Assembly (NCBI RefSeq): GCF_002072155.1
Contig: NZ_BDIY01000006.1
Coordinates: forward strand, 1 to 64,000
Direction: 5' to 3'
Origin: Roseovarius sp. A-2
Lineage (GTDB): Bacteria; Pseudomonadota; Alphaproteobacteria; Rhodobacterales; Rhodobacteraceae
DNA: 64,000 nucleotides
Part shown: one piece after another, positions 55,332 to 62,090 of the stretch
Position numbering within the stretch: the stretch's first letter is position 1
Layout of the letters: every line of letters begins with the position of its first letter
Notes under the pieces: generated by a model
What the model was told of the DNA's origin: nothing
Database searches by the model: none
Seen by the model: only the letters and a program-made list of their open reading frames with translations
Translations under genes and position numbers: made by a program

Positions 55332-56930
55332 ATGTCTACAGCAGTCGAAACACTCGACATTTCACCGGTCGGCCGCGTCGAGGGCGATCTGGATGTGCGG
55401 GTCGATATCGAAAACGGCGTCGTCACCAATGCCTGGACCCATGCGGAGATGTTCCGCGGCTTCGAGGTGATCCTCAAGGACAAGGACCCGCAGGCCGGGC
55501 TGGTCGTCACGCCACGGGCCTGCGGCATCTGCGGCGCGTCGCACCTGACCTGCGCGGCCTGGGCGCTCGATACCGCCTGGGGCACGACGGTGCCGCGCAA
55601 CGCCATTCTGGCGCGCAACCTCGGGCAGATCGTGGAATCCCTGCAATCACTGCCCCGACACCATTACGGGCTGTGGATGATCGACTATACCAATGACAAC
55701 TACGCGATGAGCCCGTTCTACGAGGAAGCCGTCAAGCGCTATTCGCCCTTCACCGGGACCTCTTACGAGGCTGGGGTGACGATTTCGGGACGTCCGGTTG
55801 AGATCTACGCGCTTTTGGGTGGGCAGTGGCCGCATTCGTCCTTCATGGTGCCGGGCGGCGTGATGTGTTCGCCGACGCTGACCGATATCACCCGGGCCTG
55901 GTCGATCCTGGAGCATTTCCGCCAGAACTGGATCGAGCCGCTGTGGTTTGGCTGTTCGATGGAACGCTACGAGGAAATCCAGACACTGGAGCAGTTCGAG
56001 GCGTGGCTGGATGAGAAGCCCGAACACGCCAATTCGGATCTCGGCCTGTTCTGGCGCATGTCCAAGGATATCGGCCTCGACAAATACGGCAAGGGTCACG
56101 GTCGGTTCACGACCTGGGGCTACCTGCCACATGAGGACAAGTATCAAAACCCGACCATCAATGGCCGCGCCGATGCGGTGATCATGAAATCGGGCATCTA
56201 TGACGGGGCGAGCGACACGTTCAGCCCGATGGATCAATCCTTCGTGCGCGAAGACACGCAGCACGCCTGGTATGACGAGGGCGGGGCGGTGCATCCCTTC
56301 GACCGCACCACCAACCCGGTGGCCAAGAACACCATCGACCCGGCGGGCAAATATTCGTGGTCGACGGCGGTATCGCATGCCGAGGCCGGGCGGCTGGAGG
56401 CCGGGCCGCTGGCGCGCCGGCTGATCGCGGGCAACGAGGCGGGCCATGATTTCCAGCACAAGGATGGGCTGGTGCTCGATATGTATCGCAAGATGGGCGG
56501 GGCCTCGACCATGCTGCGCCATTTCGCGCGGATGCATGAGCTGTGTATTCTCTACCGCGAGGCCGAGCGTAACCTGCGTGAATTCAGGCTTAACGACGAA
56601 TGGTACATCAAGCCCACCGAAAAGGATGGTCAGGGTTGGGGGGCGACCGAGGCGATCCGGGGGGCGCTGTGCCACTGGATCGACGTGCGCGACGGCAAGA
56701 TCGCCAACTACCAGATCATCGCGCCGACCACCTGGAATGTCGGTCCGCGCACCGCCGAAGGCACGCGCGGCCCGATCGAAGAGGCGCTGATCGGCACCCC
56801 GATCAAGAACACCGCCGACCCGGTCGAGGTCGGCCATGTCTGCCGGTCCTATGACAGTTGCCTTGTGTGCACGGTTCATGCGCATGATGCAAAATCCGGT
56901 GACGAACTGGCCCGCTTCCGAACCGCCTGA
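55332..56930 (+). CDS. hucL: Group 2a-type [NiFe] hydrogenase large subunit
   Basis: A 532-residue catalytic subunit that splits H2. The N-terminal NiFe ligands are in RACGICGASH (Cys64, Cys67), after RVEGD, and the C-terminal ones in DSCLVCTVH (Cys510, Cys513, His516). A 16-residue extension (517-532) follows His516 and must be cleaved by a maturation protease, which excludes the sensor HupV type that lacks it. ATG 55332 follows GGGAGAGAGAA. Together with the Asn15 small subunit this fits the high-affinity group 2a enzymes. Confidence 0.92.
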   Translation: MSTAVETLDISPVGRVEGDLDVRVDIENGVVTNAWTHAEMFRGFEVILKDKDPQAGLVVTPRACGICGASHLTCAAWALDTAWGTTVPRNAILARNLGQIVESLQSLPRHHYGLWMIDYTNDNYAMSPFYEEAVKRYSPFTGTSYEAGVTISGRPVEIYALLGGQWPHSSFMVPGGVMCSPTLTDITRAWSILEHFRQNWIEPLWFGCSMERYEEIQTLEQFEAWLDEKPEHANSDLGLFWRMSKDIGLDKYGKGHGRFTTWGYLPHEDKYQNPTINGRADAVIMKSGIYDGASDTFSPMDQSFVREDTQHAWYDEGGAVHPFDRTTNPVAKNTIDPAGKYSWSTAVSHAEAGRLEAGPLARRLIAGNEAGHDFQHKDGLVLDMYRKMGGASTMLRHFARMHELCILYREAERNLREFRLNDEWYIKPTEKDGQGWGATEAIRGALCHWIDVRDGKIANYQIIAPTTWNVGPRTAEGTRGPIEEALIGTPIKNTADPVEVGHVCRSYDSCLVCTVHAHDAKSGDELARFRTA

Positions 56931-56940
56931 TGTTGCGTAT

Positions 56941-56967
56941 CGGTCGGCGGGTCAGGCCTGCCGACCG
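56941..56967. other. Stem-loop after hucL
   Basis: CGGTCGGC (56941-56948) pairs with GCCGACCG (56960-56967), 10 bp after the hucL stop and before the next ribosome binding site. There is no T run, so it may set transcript stability rather than end it, keeping hucSL RNA more abundant than the downstream genes. Confidence 0.5.
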
Positions 56968-56998
56968 TGTGCCATGCGGCAATCAGGGAGGAAGCTGA

Positions 56999-57385
56999 AT
57001 GTCAAAGGATTCAGAGACGACTTTCGGAGAGGAGCAGCGCCGGGCCTATCTCGAACGATACGGGTTGACGCCCGCCGAGGCGGGGCATGACATGTTGATC
57101 CAGATGATCGAGGACATGTTCAAGGAGGGCCTGACCACCGAGGTCGAGCCGTTTCCCGAAACCGACCGCGAATTCGGGGCCCTGCTGGACAAGCTTCGGC
57201 CCCTGAGCGCGGATCAGCTGCGCGAGAAGCTGGTGATCTCGGGCTGGCTCTTGCAGCCCTATGGCGAGGACCAGATGCGGTGTCAGGAATGCATGTATTA
57301 CCTTGTGCACAAGCGCTGGTGCGACCTGCCCGAGCTTGATCTTCCGGCCAAGCCGGAATGGTGGTGTCGCCTGTGGCGGATTTGA
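56999..57385 (+). CDS. Four-cysteine protein 1 of the hydrogenase operon (HiPIP-like spacing)
   Basis: A 128-residue soluble protein. The N-terminal two thirds are helical, and the C-terminus is RCQECMYYLVHKRWCDLPEL followed by a Pro/Trp-rich stretch ending CRLWRI. Cysteines 95, 98, 108 and 123 give C-x2-C-x9-C-x14-C, with an aromatic pair after the second cysteine and Trp before the fourth, as in high-potential iron-sulfur proteins. No signal peptide is present, so it would act in the cytoplasm. A zinc site is the alternative. ATG 56999 follows GGGAGGAAG. Confidence 0.6.
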   Translation: MSKDSETTFGEEQRRAYLERYGLTPAEAGHDMLIQMIEDMFKEGLTTEVEPFPETDREFGALLDKLRPLSADQLREKLVISGWLLQPYGEDQMRCQECMYYLVHKRWCDLPELDLPAKPEWWCRLWRI

Positions 57386-57398
57386 AGGGAGCGCCGAA

Positions 57399-57710
57399 AT
57401 GGACGACGATCAGATGCGCGCGACGATAGCCGGGATGCTGGCCTGTGGCCTCGAAACCGAAGTCTGGCCCCGTGCCGGCACCAGCGAGGAGGTCAATGCC
57501 ATCGTGGCGCGGTTGCAGGTCGAGGCAGGTGATAATCTGGAGAGAAAACTGGTGATCGCCGGGTTCACCGATCACACCATCGAGGCCGACGGGATCGAAC
57601 AGCCGTGCGAGACCTGTATGTATTACAAGGTCCATGCGAGGTTCTGCGATCTGCCGGAGCTGATGCTGCCGGTCGAGCCGGAGTGGTCCTGCCGCCTGTG
57701 GCGCATCTGA
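57399..57710 (+). CDS. Four-cysteine protein 2 of the hydrogenase operon, paralogue of the preceding gene
   Basis: A 103-residue paralogue of the gene at 56999, 13 bp downstream. The shared C-terminus has CETCMYYKVHARFCDLPEL and EPEWSCRLWRI, with cysteines 70, 73, 83 and 98 at exactly the same spacing. The N-terminal halves share only the pattern GLxTEVxP and LVI[SA]G. The duplication followed by divergence suggests two sites for the same cofactor or partner. Its stop overlaps the protease ATG by one base. Confidence 0.6.
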   Translation: MDDDQMRATIAGMLACGLETEVWPRAGTSEEVNAIVARLQVEAGDNLERKLVIAGFTDHTIEADGIEQPCETCMYYKVHARFCDLPELMLPVEPEWSCRLWRI

Positions 57711-58183
57711 TGCCCCCCGACGTCGTGGTGATCGGCTGTGGCAACCCGAACCGGAGCGATGATGGCGCAGGCCCCCATCTGATCGCGCGGATGCGGGAAC
57801 ATGGTGTGCCCGAGCATACCCGCATTTTCGATGGTGGCACCGACGGCATGTCGGTGATGTACAGCGCCCGGGGGGCCACGCATCTGATCATTGTCGATGC
57901 GCGTGTCCCCGACGGCAATCCCGGCGCCATCTTCGAAGTGCCGGGCGAGGTGCTGGAGGCGCCGCCGAAGCAAAGCCTCAACTTGCATGATTTCCGTTGG
58001 GATCACGCGCTTTTTGCCGGGCGTCGCATCTATGGCGAAGATTTTCCCGGCGATGTGTCGGTGTTCCTGATCGAGGCCGCCACACTAGAGCTGGGCCTTG
58101 GCCTTAGCGCGGCGGTGTCGCACGCCACCGAGGCGGTCGAGACGCGGATCCGCGAGCTGATCAAGGGCTGGAGCTGCGCATGA
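57710..58183 (+). CDS. Hydrogenase large-subunit maturation endopeptidase
   Basis: A 157-residue protein of the HycI/HupD/HoxW family that trims the C-terminal extension of HucL after nickel insertion. Key motif IGCGNPNRSDDGAG carries the first nickel-binding aspartate, followed by VDARVPDG and an HDFRWDHAL region with histidine. It overlaps the upstream stop by one base and the next ATG as ATGA, fitting a tight maturation operon. Confidence 0.85.
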   Translation: MPPDVVVIGCGNPNRSDDGAGPHLIARMREHGVPEHTRIFDGGTDGMSVMYSARGATHLIIVDARVPDGNPGAIFEVPGEVLEAPPKQSLNLHDFRWDHALFAGRRIYGEDFPGDVSVFLIEAATLELGLGLSAAVSHATEAVETRIRELIKGWSCA

Positions 58184-58494
58184 CCTGCATCGCTGTCAGG
58201 GAGGGTGCGATCTATCTGCCCCGCGCCGTGGTCGACACCTATTTCAGCGGGATTGATGCGGTCATCGTACTGATCGAAGAGGGCGAGCTGATGGTGATCC
58301 CGGTGCATCAGGCCACTGCCGGGGGCTGCCTGCTCAAGATCAGGAATGCCGCCGGGGACAGGGTGGTGCAGGCCCGCGACGTGTTTCAGGACCGCGATCT
58401 TTTGGGGTTTGCGACCGAGGCCCTGGCGGTTGGGTGGCAGGCCGACAAGGGCGCGCTTTGCGCCAAACTGCCGCCCGTGTCGCAAATAAAATAA
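58180..58494 (+). CDS. Hydrogenase-associated hypothetical protein
   Basis: A 104-residue protein, VDTYFSGIDAVIVLIEEGEL and HQATAGGCLLKIRNAAGDRV, with beta-rich predicted structure. It overlaps the protease gene by ATGA. I do not recognise its family. It lacks the N-terminal Met-Cys of HypC and the cysteine motifs of HypA, so it is not one of the common accessory proteins. Confidence 0.6.
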   Translation: MTCIAVREGAIYLPRAVVDTYFSGIDAVIVLIEEGELMVIPVHQATAGGCLLKIRNAAGDRVVQARDVFQDRDLLGFATEALAVGWQADKGALCAKLPPVSQIK

Positions 58495-58503
58495 AGCAAA
58501 TTA

Positions 58504-58531
58504 AGTTTACACAAAACTAAGATTGTTGACA
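58504..58531 (+). promoter_or_regulatory. Copy 2 of the nine-base motif and a possible -35 box of the second hydrogenase unit
   Basis: AGTTTACAC (58504-58512) repeats the motif at 54167. TTGACA at 58526-58531 is a perfect -35 hexamer, but the region 16-17 bp downstream has only a weak -10 (TACTCC). It lies before the TPR gene, in a 104-bp gap. Confidence 0.4.
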
Positions 58532-58598
58532 GGTTTCGCGGCGGCTGTACTCCGGAGAGAGGGAAGTAGGATGTTGATTGATTCGAGGGAGGGGTGGC

Positions 58599-59600
58599 GT
58601 GAGTAGCGTCAGTCGCGCAGAGCAGCAGGTTCAGGCCGCCATGAAAGCCGTCGAGACGGCAGCGGCGAGCGAGGCCGAGAAGGCCGAGATGCTGATGGAG
58701 ATTGCGATGGGGCTGCAACAAAAGCCCGAGCGTGCCGAAGATCTCCATGCCGCGGTCGATCTGTACGAGCGTGCGATGGATCTTGCGCCTGCGGATGAGG
58801 TGCTGGGCATCGCCCGCATCCGCGCCCGTCTGGCCACCGCCCTGATGGCGCTGCCCGCCGAAGATGCGGCACCTCTGAAACGGGCGAAGGCGGAAATCGA
58901 GTTGGCGCTGGCGACCCTGACCGCCGAAGGCTCGGATGCCGAAGTGGCCGAGGCGGAGATGAATCTCGGTCTGATCTGCCAGACGCTCGCGGGGATGCGT
59001 CTTTTGCCCATCCAGCCTGCGATCAGCGCCTATCAGCGCGCGGCGCGGACCTTTGACAAGCTAGGCTACCCCAAGGAATTCGCGATCCTGCAAAACAATC
59101 TGGCCACAGCGTTTCTGTCGATGCCGTTCACCGACCAGAGTGGCAAGATGCGTGAGGCGCTGGCGGTACAGGCCTTCGAAGAGGCATTGGGTGTAGTCAA
59201 CCTGATCGACCATCCCAGCGAATACGCGATGCTGCAAAACAACCTCGGCAACGCGCTGCAATATGTCTCGTCGTCACATCGGCTGGAGAACGGCTACCGC
59301 GCGCTGGAGGCCTATGACGAGGCGCTCAAGGTGCGCACGCCCCGCGACACGCCCGAGGAATACGCCAATACCATCGCCAACAAGGCGAACTGCCTGTCCA
59401 ACCTGCCGGATGATCCGTCGAACCCCGATGGCGGCAATTTCGGCAACCTGACCGAGGCGGTGCGCCTGCTGGAGGAGGCGCGGGGCGTGTTCACGGCGCG
59501 CGGGGCATCTGACAAGGCGCAGGCGGTGGCGGAGGCCATTGCCGAGTTTACGACGGCGCTTGGGCCGTCGACAATTCTGGAACGGAGTGGACTGCAATGA
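58599..59600 (+). CDS. TPR-repeat protein of the hydrogenase locus
   Basis: A 333-residue soluble helical-repeat protein. Repeats are visible around DLYERAMDLAPADEV, AEMNLGLICQTLAG, EFAILQNNLATAFL and EYAMLQNNLGNALQ, the latter two nearly identical in their cores. Huc-type clusters in other phyla also encode a TPR protein, probably a scaffold for assembly. GTG 58599 follows GAGGGAGGGG by about five bases. It begins the second transcription unit. Confidence 0.8.
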   Translation: MSSVSRAEQQVQAAMKAVETAAASEAEKAEMLMEIAMGLQQKPERAEDLHAAVDLYERAMDLAPADEVLGIARIRARLATALMALPAEDAAPLKRAKAEIELALATLTAEGSDAEVAEAEMNLGLICQTLAGMRLLPIQPAISAYQRAARTFDKLGYPKEFAILQNNLATAFLSMPFTDQSGKMREALAVQAFEEALGVVNLIDHPSEYAMLQNNLGNALQYVSSSHRLENGYRALEAYDEALKVRTPRDTPEEYANTIANKANCLSNLPDDPSNPDGGNFGNLTEAVRLLEEARGVFTARGASDKAQAVAEAIAEFTTALGPSTILERSGLQ

Positions 59601-59616
59601 GAACTGGAGATTTGAG

Positions 59617-59811
59617 GTGATCGGATTGATCGTGATCATGGCCCTGGTGCTGGGCCTACTGGCCGCGCTTGGAGCCGGGGCCGTATCGGGTCTGCGCATC
59701 GGCAAGGCGGCGCTTGGCGCGGACCTGGCCGCGTATATGGGCGCGCTTTACGGCGTGCTGGCAGGCAGTATTTCGGTCGTCGTGACGACGCTCATCCTGT
59801 TGATAATTTGA
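59617..59811 (+). CDS. 64-residue membrane protein 1 of the hydrogenase locus
   Basis: A short protein almost wholly of two membrane helices (about 2-24 and 42-64, GLIVIMALVLGLLAALGAGA and VLAGSISVVVTTLILLII) with a small polar loop. GTG 59617 has GGAGA six bases upstream. It lies 16 bp after the TPR gene. A companion membrane protein follows at 59821. They may anchor the soluble hydrogenase near the membrane or quinone pool; that is inference. Confidence 0.65.
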   Translation: MIGLIVIMALVLGLLAALGAGAVSGLRIGKAALGADLAAYMGALYGVLAGSISVVVTTLILLII

Positions 59812-59820
59812 GGTGCTATC

Positions 59821-60042
59821 ATGCTTGAAATGGTCATGAATTCCGCCCGGCAGTTTTTCGCGGGCACACTGTTCAAGGACAACAAGGCCGCGATACGGCA
59901 GCTTATGATCGCGGCGGCTCTGGGTGTTGTCGCCGGGGTTCTGGTCGGACTGGTGGCGCCGGTCTGGGCCGGTGCGATTGCGGCGGGTGCGGTGAGCGGG
60001 GCCGCTCTTCCGGTCCTCTACAAAGACCTGAAATACGCCTGA
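59821..60042 (+). CDS. 73-residue membrane protein 2 of the hydrogenase locus
   Basis: A short protein with a charged N-terminus (NSARQFFAGTLFKDNKAAIR) and two Ala/Gly-rich helices (MIAAALGVVAGVLVGLVA and AGAIAAGAVSGAALPVL). It sits 9 bp after membrane protein 1 and 3 bp before the NifU-Rieske gene. Gly-Ala helical hairpins such as these can form oligomeric membrane scaffolds. Its function is unknown. Confidence 0.65.
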   Translation: MLEMVMNSARQFFAGTLFKDNKAAIRQLMIAAALGVVAGVLVGLVAPVWAGAIAAGAVSGAALPVLYKDLKYA

Positions 60043-60045
60043 CCG

Positions 60046-60915
60046 ATGACCGACGCCTCGCCCCATGACGCGCAACGCCCGACGCTCGATCATCTGATCG
60101 GCGAATTGACCGCGTTGGAGATGCTGGCCGAGGGCTGGGACGAGGCGGCGCAGGGCGGCGCGCGGGCAAGGGCCGAGGCGGTCGATGCGCTCAACAGGGA
60201 GGCGTTCCGCCGCCTGATCCGTGCGCTGAAGGATCAGCCTGGCTTTGGCGCGGCCTTGAAGGAGGCGGCGCGCGACGAGGTGGTCTATGCGGTACTGCGC
60301 CGACACGGTATCCTGCGCCCATCGCTGTATGAACGGGTCGAGGCGGCGCTTGACAGCGTGCGTCCCGGTCTTGCCAGCCATGGCGGCGATGCTGAGGTTG
60401 TATCGGTGACGGGCAACCGGGCGGAAATCAGGTTCCTCGGTGCCTGCGATGGCTGCCCGGCGTCGCAACTGACCTTCTATGCCGGGGTCAAGAAAGCGAT
60501 CCAGGATCAGGTGCCCGAGGTCACCGAGGTGAAACAGGCCAAGGGGCTGGGCGGTGGCGGCTCTGATACGGTGCAATTCACCTCGCCTTTCGCCAATTAC
60601 GCCGAGACTGAATGGATCACGGCGCTGCCTCTGAGCGATCTGGCCGAGGGCGAGACCCGGTTTGTCGAGATCGCAAACCATTCCGTGATCCTGACGCGTT
60701 TTGCCGAAAAGGTCAGCTGTTTCCGCAATGCCTGTGCGCATATGGCGCTGGAGATGACGCAAGGAGAGATCCGCGACACGATCCTGACCTGTCCGCATCA
60801 CGGCTTTCGCTACGCGCTGGACAGCGGTGAATGCCTGACCGCGCCCGAGGTTCAGCTGCAACCCCATGCAGTGCGCGTCAAGGGCGCGAATATCGAAGTG
60901 AGGCTGATCGCATGA
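60046..60915 (+). CDS. NifU-Rieske fusion protein (HucE-like)
   Basis: A 289-residue protein. The N-terminal helical region (1-90) precedes a NifU C-terminal type domain (95-160) with CDGC (Cys134, Cys137), a Gly-rich linker (167-173), and a Rieske domain (175-289). The Rieske [2Fe-2S] ligands are CAH (Cys230, His232) and CPHH (Cys249, His252). In the mycobacterial Huc system a protein of this kind (HucE) is a candidate electron acceptor. It overlaps the NHL gene by 4 bp. Confidence 0.85.
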   Translation: MTDASPHDAQRPTLDHLIGELTALEMLAEGWDEAAQGGARARAEAVDALNREAFRRLIRALKDQPGFGAALKEAARDEVVYAVLRRHGILRPSLYERVEAALDSVRPGLASHGGDAEVVSVTGNRAEIRFLGACDGCPASQLTFYAGVKKAIQDQVPEVTEVKQAKGLGGGGSDTVQFTSPFANYAETEWITALPLSDLAEGETRFVEIANHSVILTRFAEKVSCFRNACAHMALEMTQGEIRDTILTCPHHGFRYALDSGECLTAPEVQLQPHAVRVKGANIEVRLIA

Positions 60916-62090
60916 GGGTCTCTCTGTCGCGTTCGTTCACCCCGCAAAAGGCACCGGGCACGGCCATTCCCGGCGCGCCCTTGTTGGAGGGGCAGGGCGC
61001 GCGGGTCATTCTGGGCAGTGACGGCGGCGCGCTGGTGCAGGCAATCACCCCGGCGCGGCACCTGATGTTCGGGCCGCGCGGCGTGTGCCTGCATCCTGAC
61101 GGCTCGCTCTGGGTCAGCGATACCGGGCATCACCGCGTTTTGGGGTGGAAGACAGTGCCGACCGGCGATGATACGCCCGCCGACATCCTGATGGGTCAGC
61201 CCGCATTTGGCCGTGAGGGCCGCAATGCCAAGGGTGCGGTCGCGGCCAACACGCTGAACGTGCCCACCGGGATCACCGCCTTTCGCGGCGGGCTGGCGGT
61301 GGCCGACCCGTGGAACCACCGGGTGCTGATCTGGCGCGAGACGCCGACAGGCCCGGATCATGGCGCGGATATCGTTCTGGGCCAACCCGATGCCGCAAGT
61401 GCGCAGGCGAATGCGGGCCTGGCCCATGCGCGGGCGGACAGCCTGCACTGGCCTTACGGGGTGTCGGCGGATGGTGACCGGCTGATCGTTTGTGACACCG
61501 GGAACCGCCGTGTGCTGATCTGGAATGATCCGCAATCCACCGGTCAACCGGCGGATCTGGTTCTGGGGCAGCGCGATTTTACCTGCCGAGATGAGAACGC
61601 GGGCGAAGCGGTGTCGGAATTCTCGATGCGCTGGCCGCATATGGCGCTGGTCTGGCGGGGCGGGTTGGCCGTGGCGGATGCGGGCAACAACCGCGTGATG
61701 ATCTGGGAGGGCTTTCCCAAGGAGAACGGCGCGCCCTGTCAAAGCGTGTTGGGGCAGGCCGATATGGCGGCCTGCGACCACAACATGGCGGCCTATTACC
61801 CAAGCGCACAGGCGATGAACATGCCTTATGCTCTGGCGGTTCTGGGCTCGCGGCTGGTGGTGGCGGACACGGCCAATTCTCGGTTGCTGGGGTTCGGGAC
61901 GACGGCGATGGCCGAACCTGCCGACCGGCTGAGCGCGCAGCCCGATTTTGCCGCCAAGGGTGACAACCGTTGGGGCATCGCGGGGCGCGACACGCTGTGC
62001 TGGCCTTACGGTCTGTCGGCGCTCGGCTCGACGCTGGCCATCGCCGACAGCGGCAACAACCGCGTTCTGATCTGGGAGGCGGCCCTATGA
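60912..62090 (+). CDS. NHL-repeat beta-propeller protein of the hydrogenase locus
   Basis: A 392-residue propeller built of about six NHL repeats, each with a pattern like VSDTGHHRVLGW, VADPWNHRVLIW, VCDTGNRRVLIW, VADAGNNRVMIW, VADTANSRLLGF and IADSGNNRVLIW. NHL proteins accompany group 2a hydrogenase operons in several phyla, where their role is not settled; scaffold or assembly is likely. Overlaps the Rieske and hypF genes as ATGA. Confidence 0.85.
   Translation: MRVSLSRSFTPQKAPGTAIPGAPLLEGQGARVILGSDGGALVQAITPARHLMFGPRGVCLHPDGSLWVSDTGHHRVLGWKTVPTGDDTPADILMGQPAFGREGRNAKGAVAANTLNVPTGITAFRGGLAVADPWNHRVLIWRETPTGPDHGADIVLGQPDAASAQANAGLAHARADSLHWPYGVSADGDRLIVCDTGNRRVLIWNDPQSTGQPADLVLGQRDFTCRDENAGEAVSEFSMRWPHMALVWRGGLAVADAGNNRVMIWEGFPKENGAPCQSVLGQADMAACDHNMAAYYPSAQAMNMPYALAVLGSRLVVADTANSRLLGFGTTAMAEPADRLSAQPDFAAKGDNRWGIAGRDTLCWPYGLSALGSTLAIADSGNNRVLIWEAAL

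Noticed and set aside
55332-56930. The large subunit as a H2 sensor (HupV/HoxC, group 2b)
   Set aside because: Sensor subunits lack the C-terminal extension after the last histidine. This one has 16 residues after His516 and a dedicated protease gene in the operon.
58571-58606. An eleven-codon leader frame before the TPR gene
   Set aside because: It has a purine-rich site but no regulatory codon pattern, and a GTG start at 58599 with a better site explains the gene.
59597-59620. A seven-codon frame (ATG 59597, stop 59620) linking TPR and membrane-protein genes
   Set aside because: It overlaps both neighbours in an ATGA/GTGA manner, but it is too short to separate from chance.
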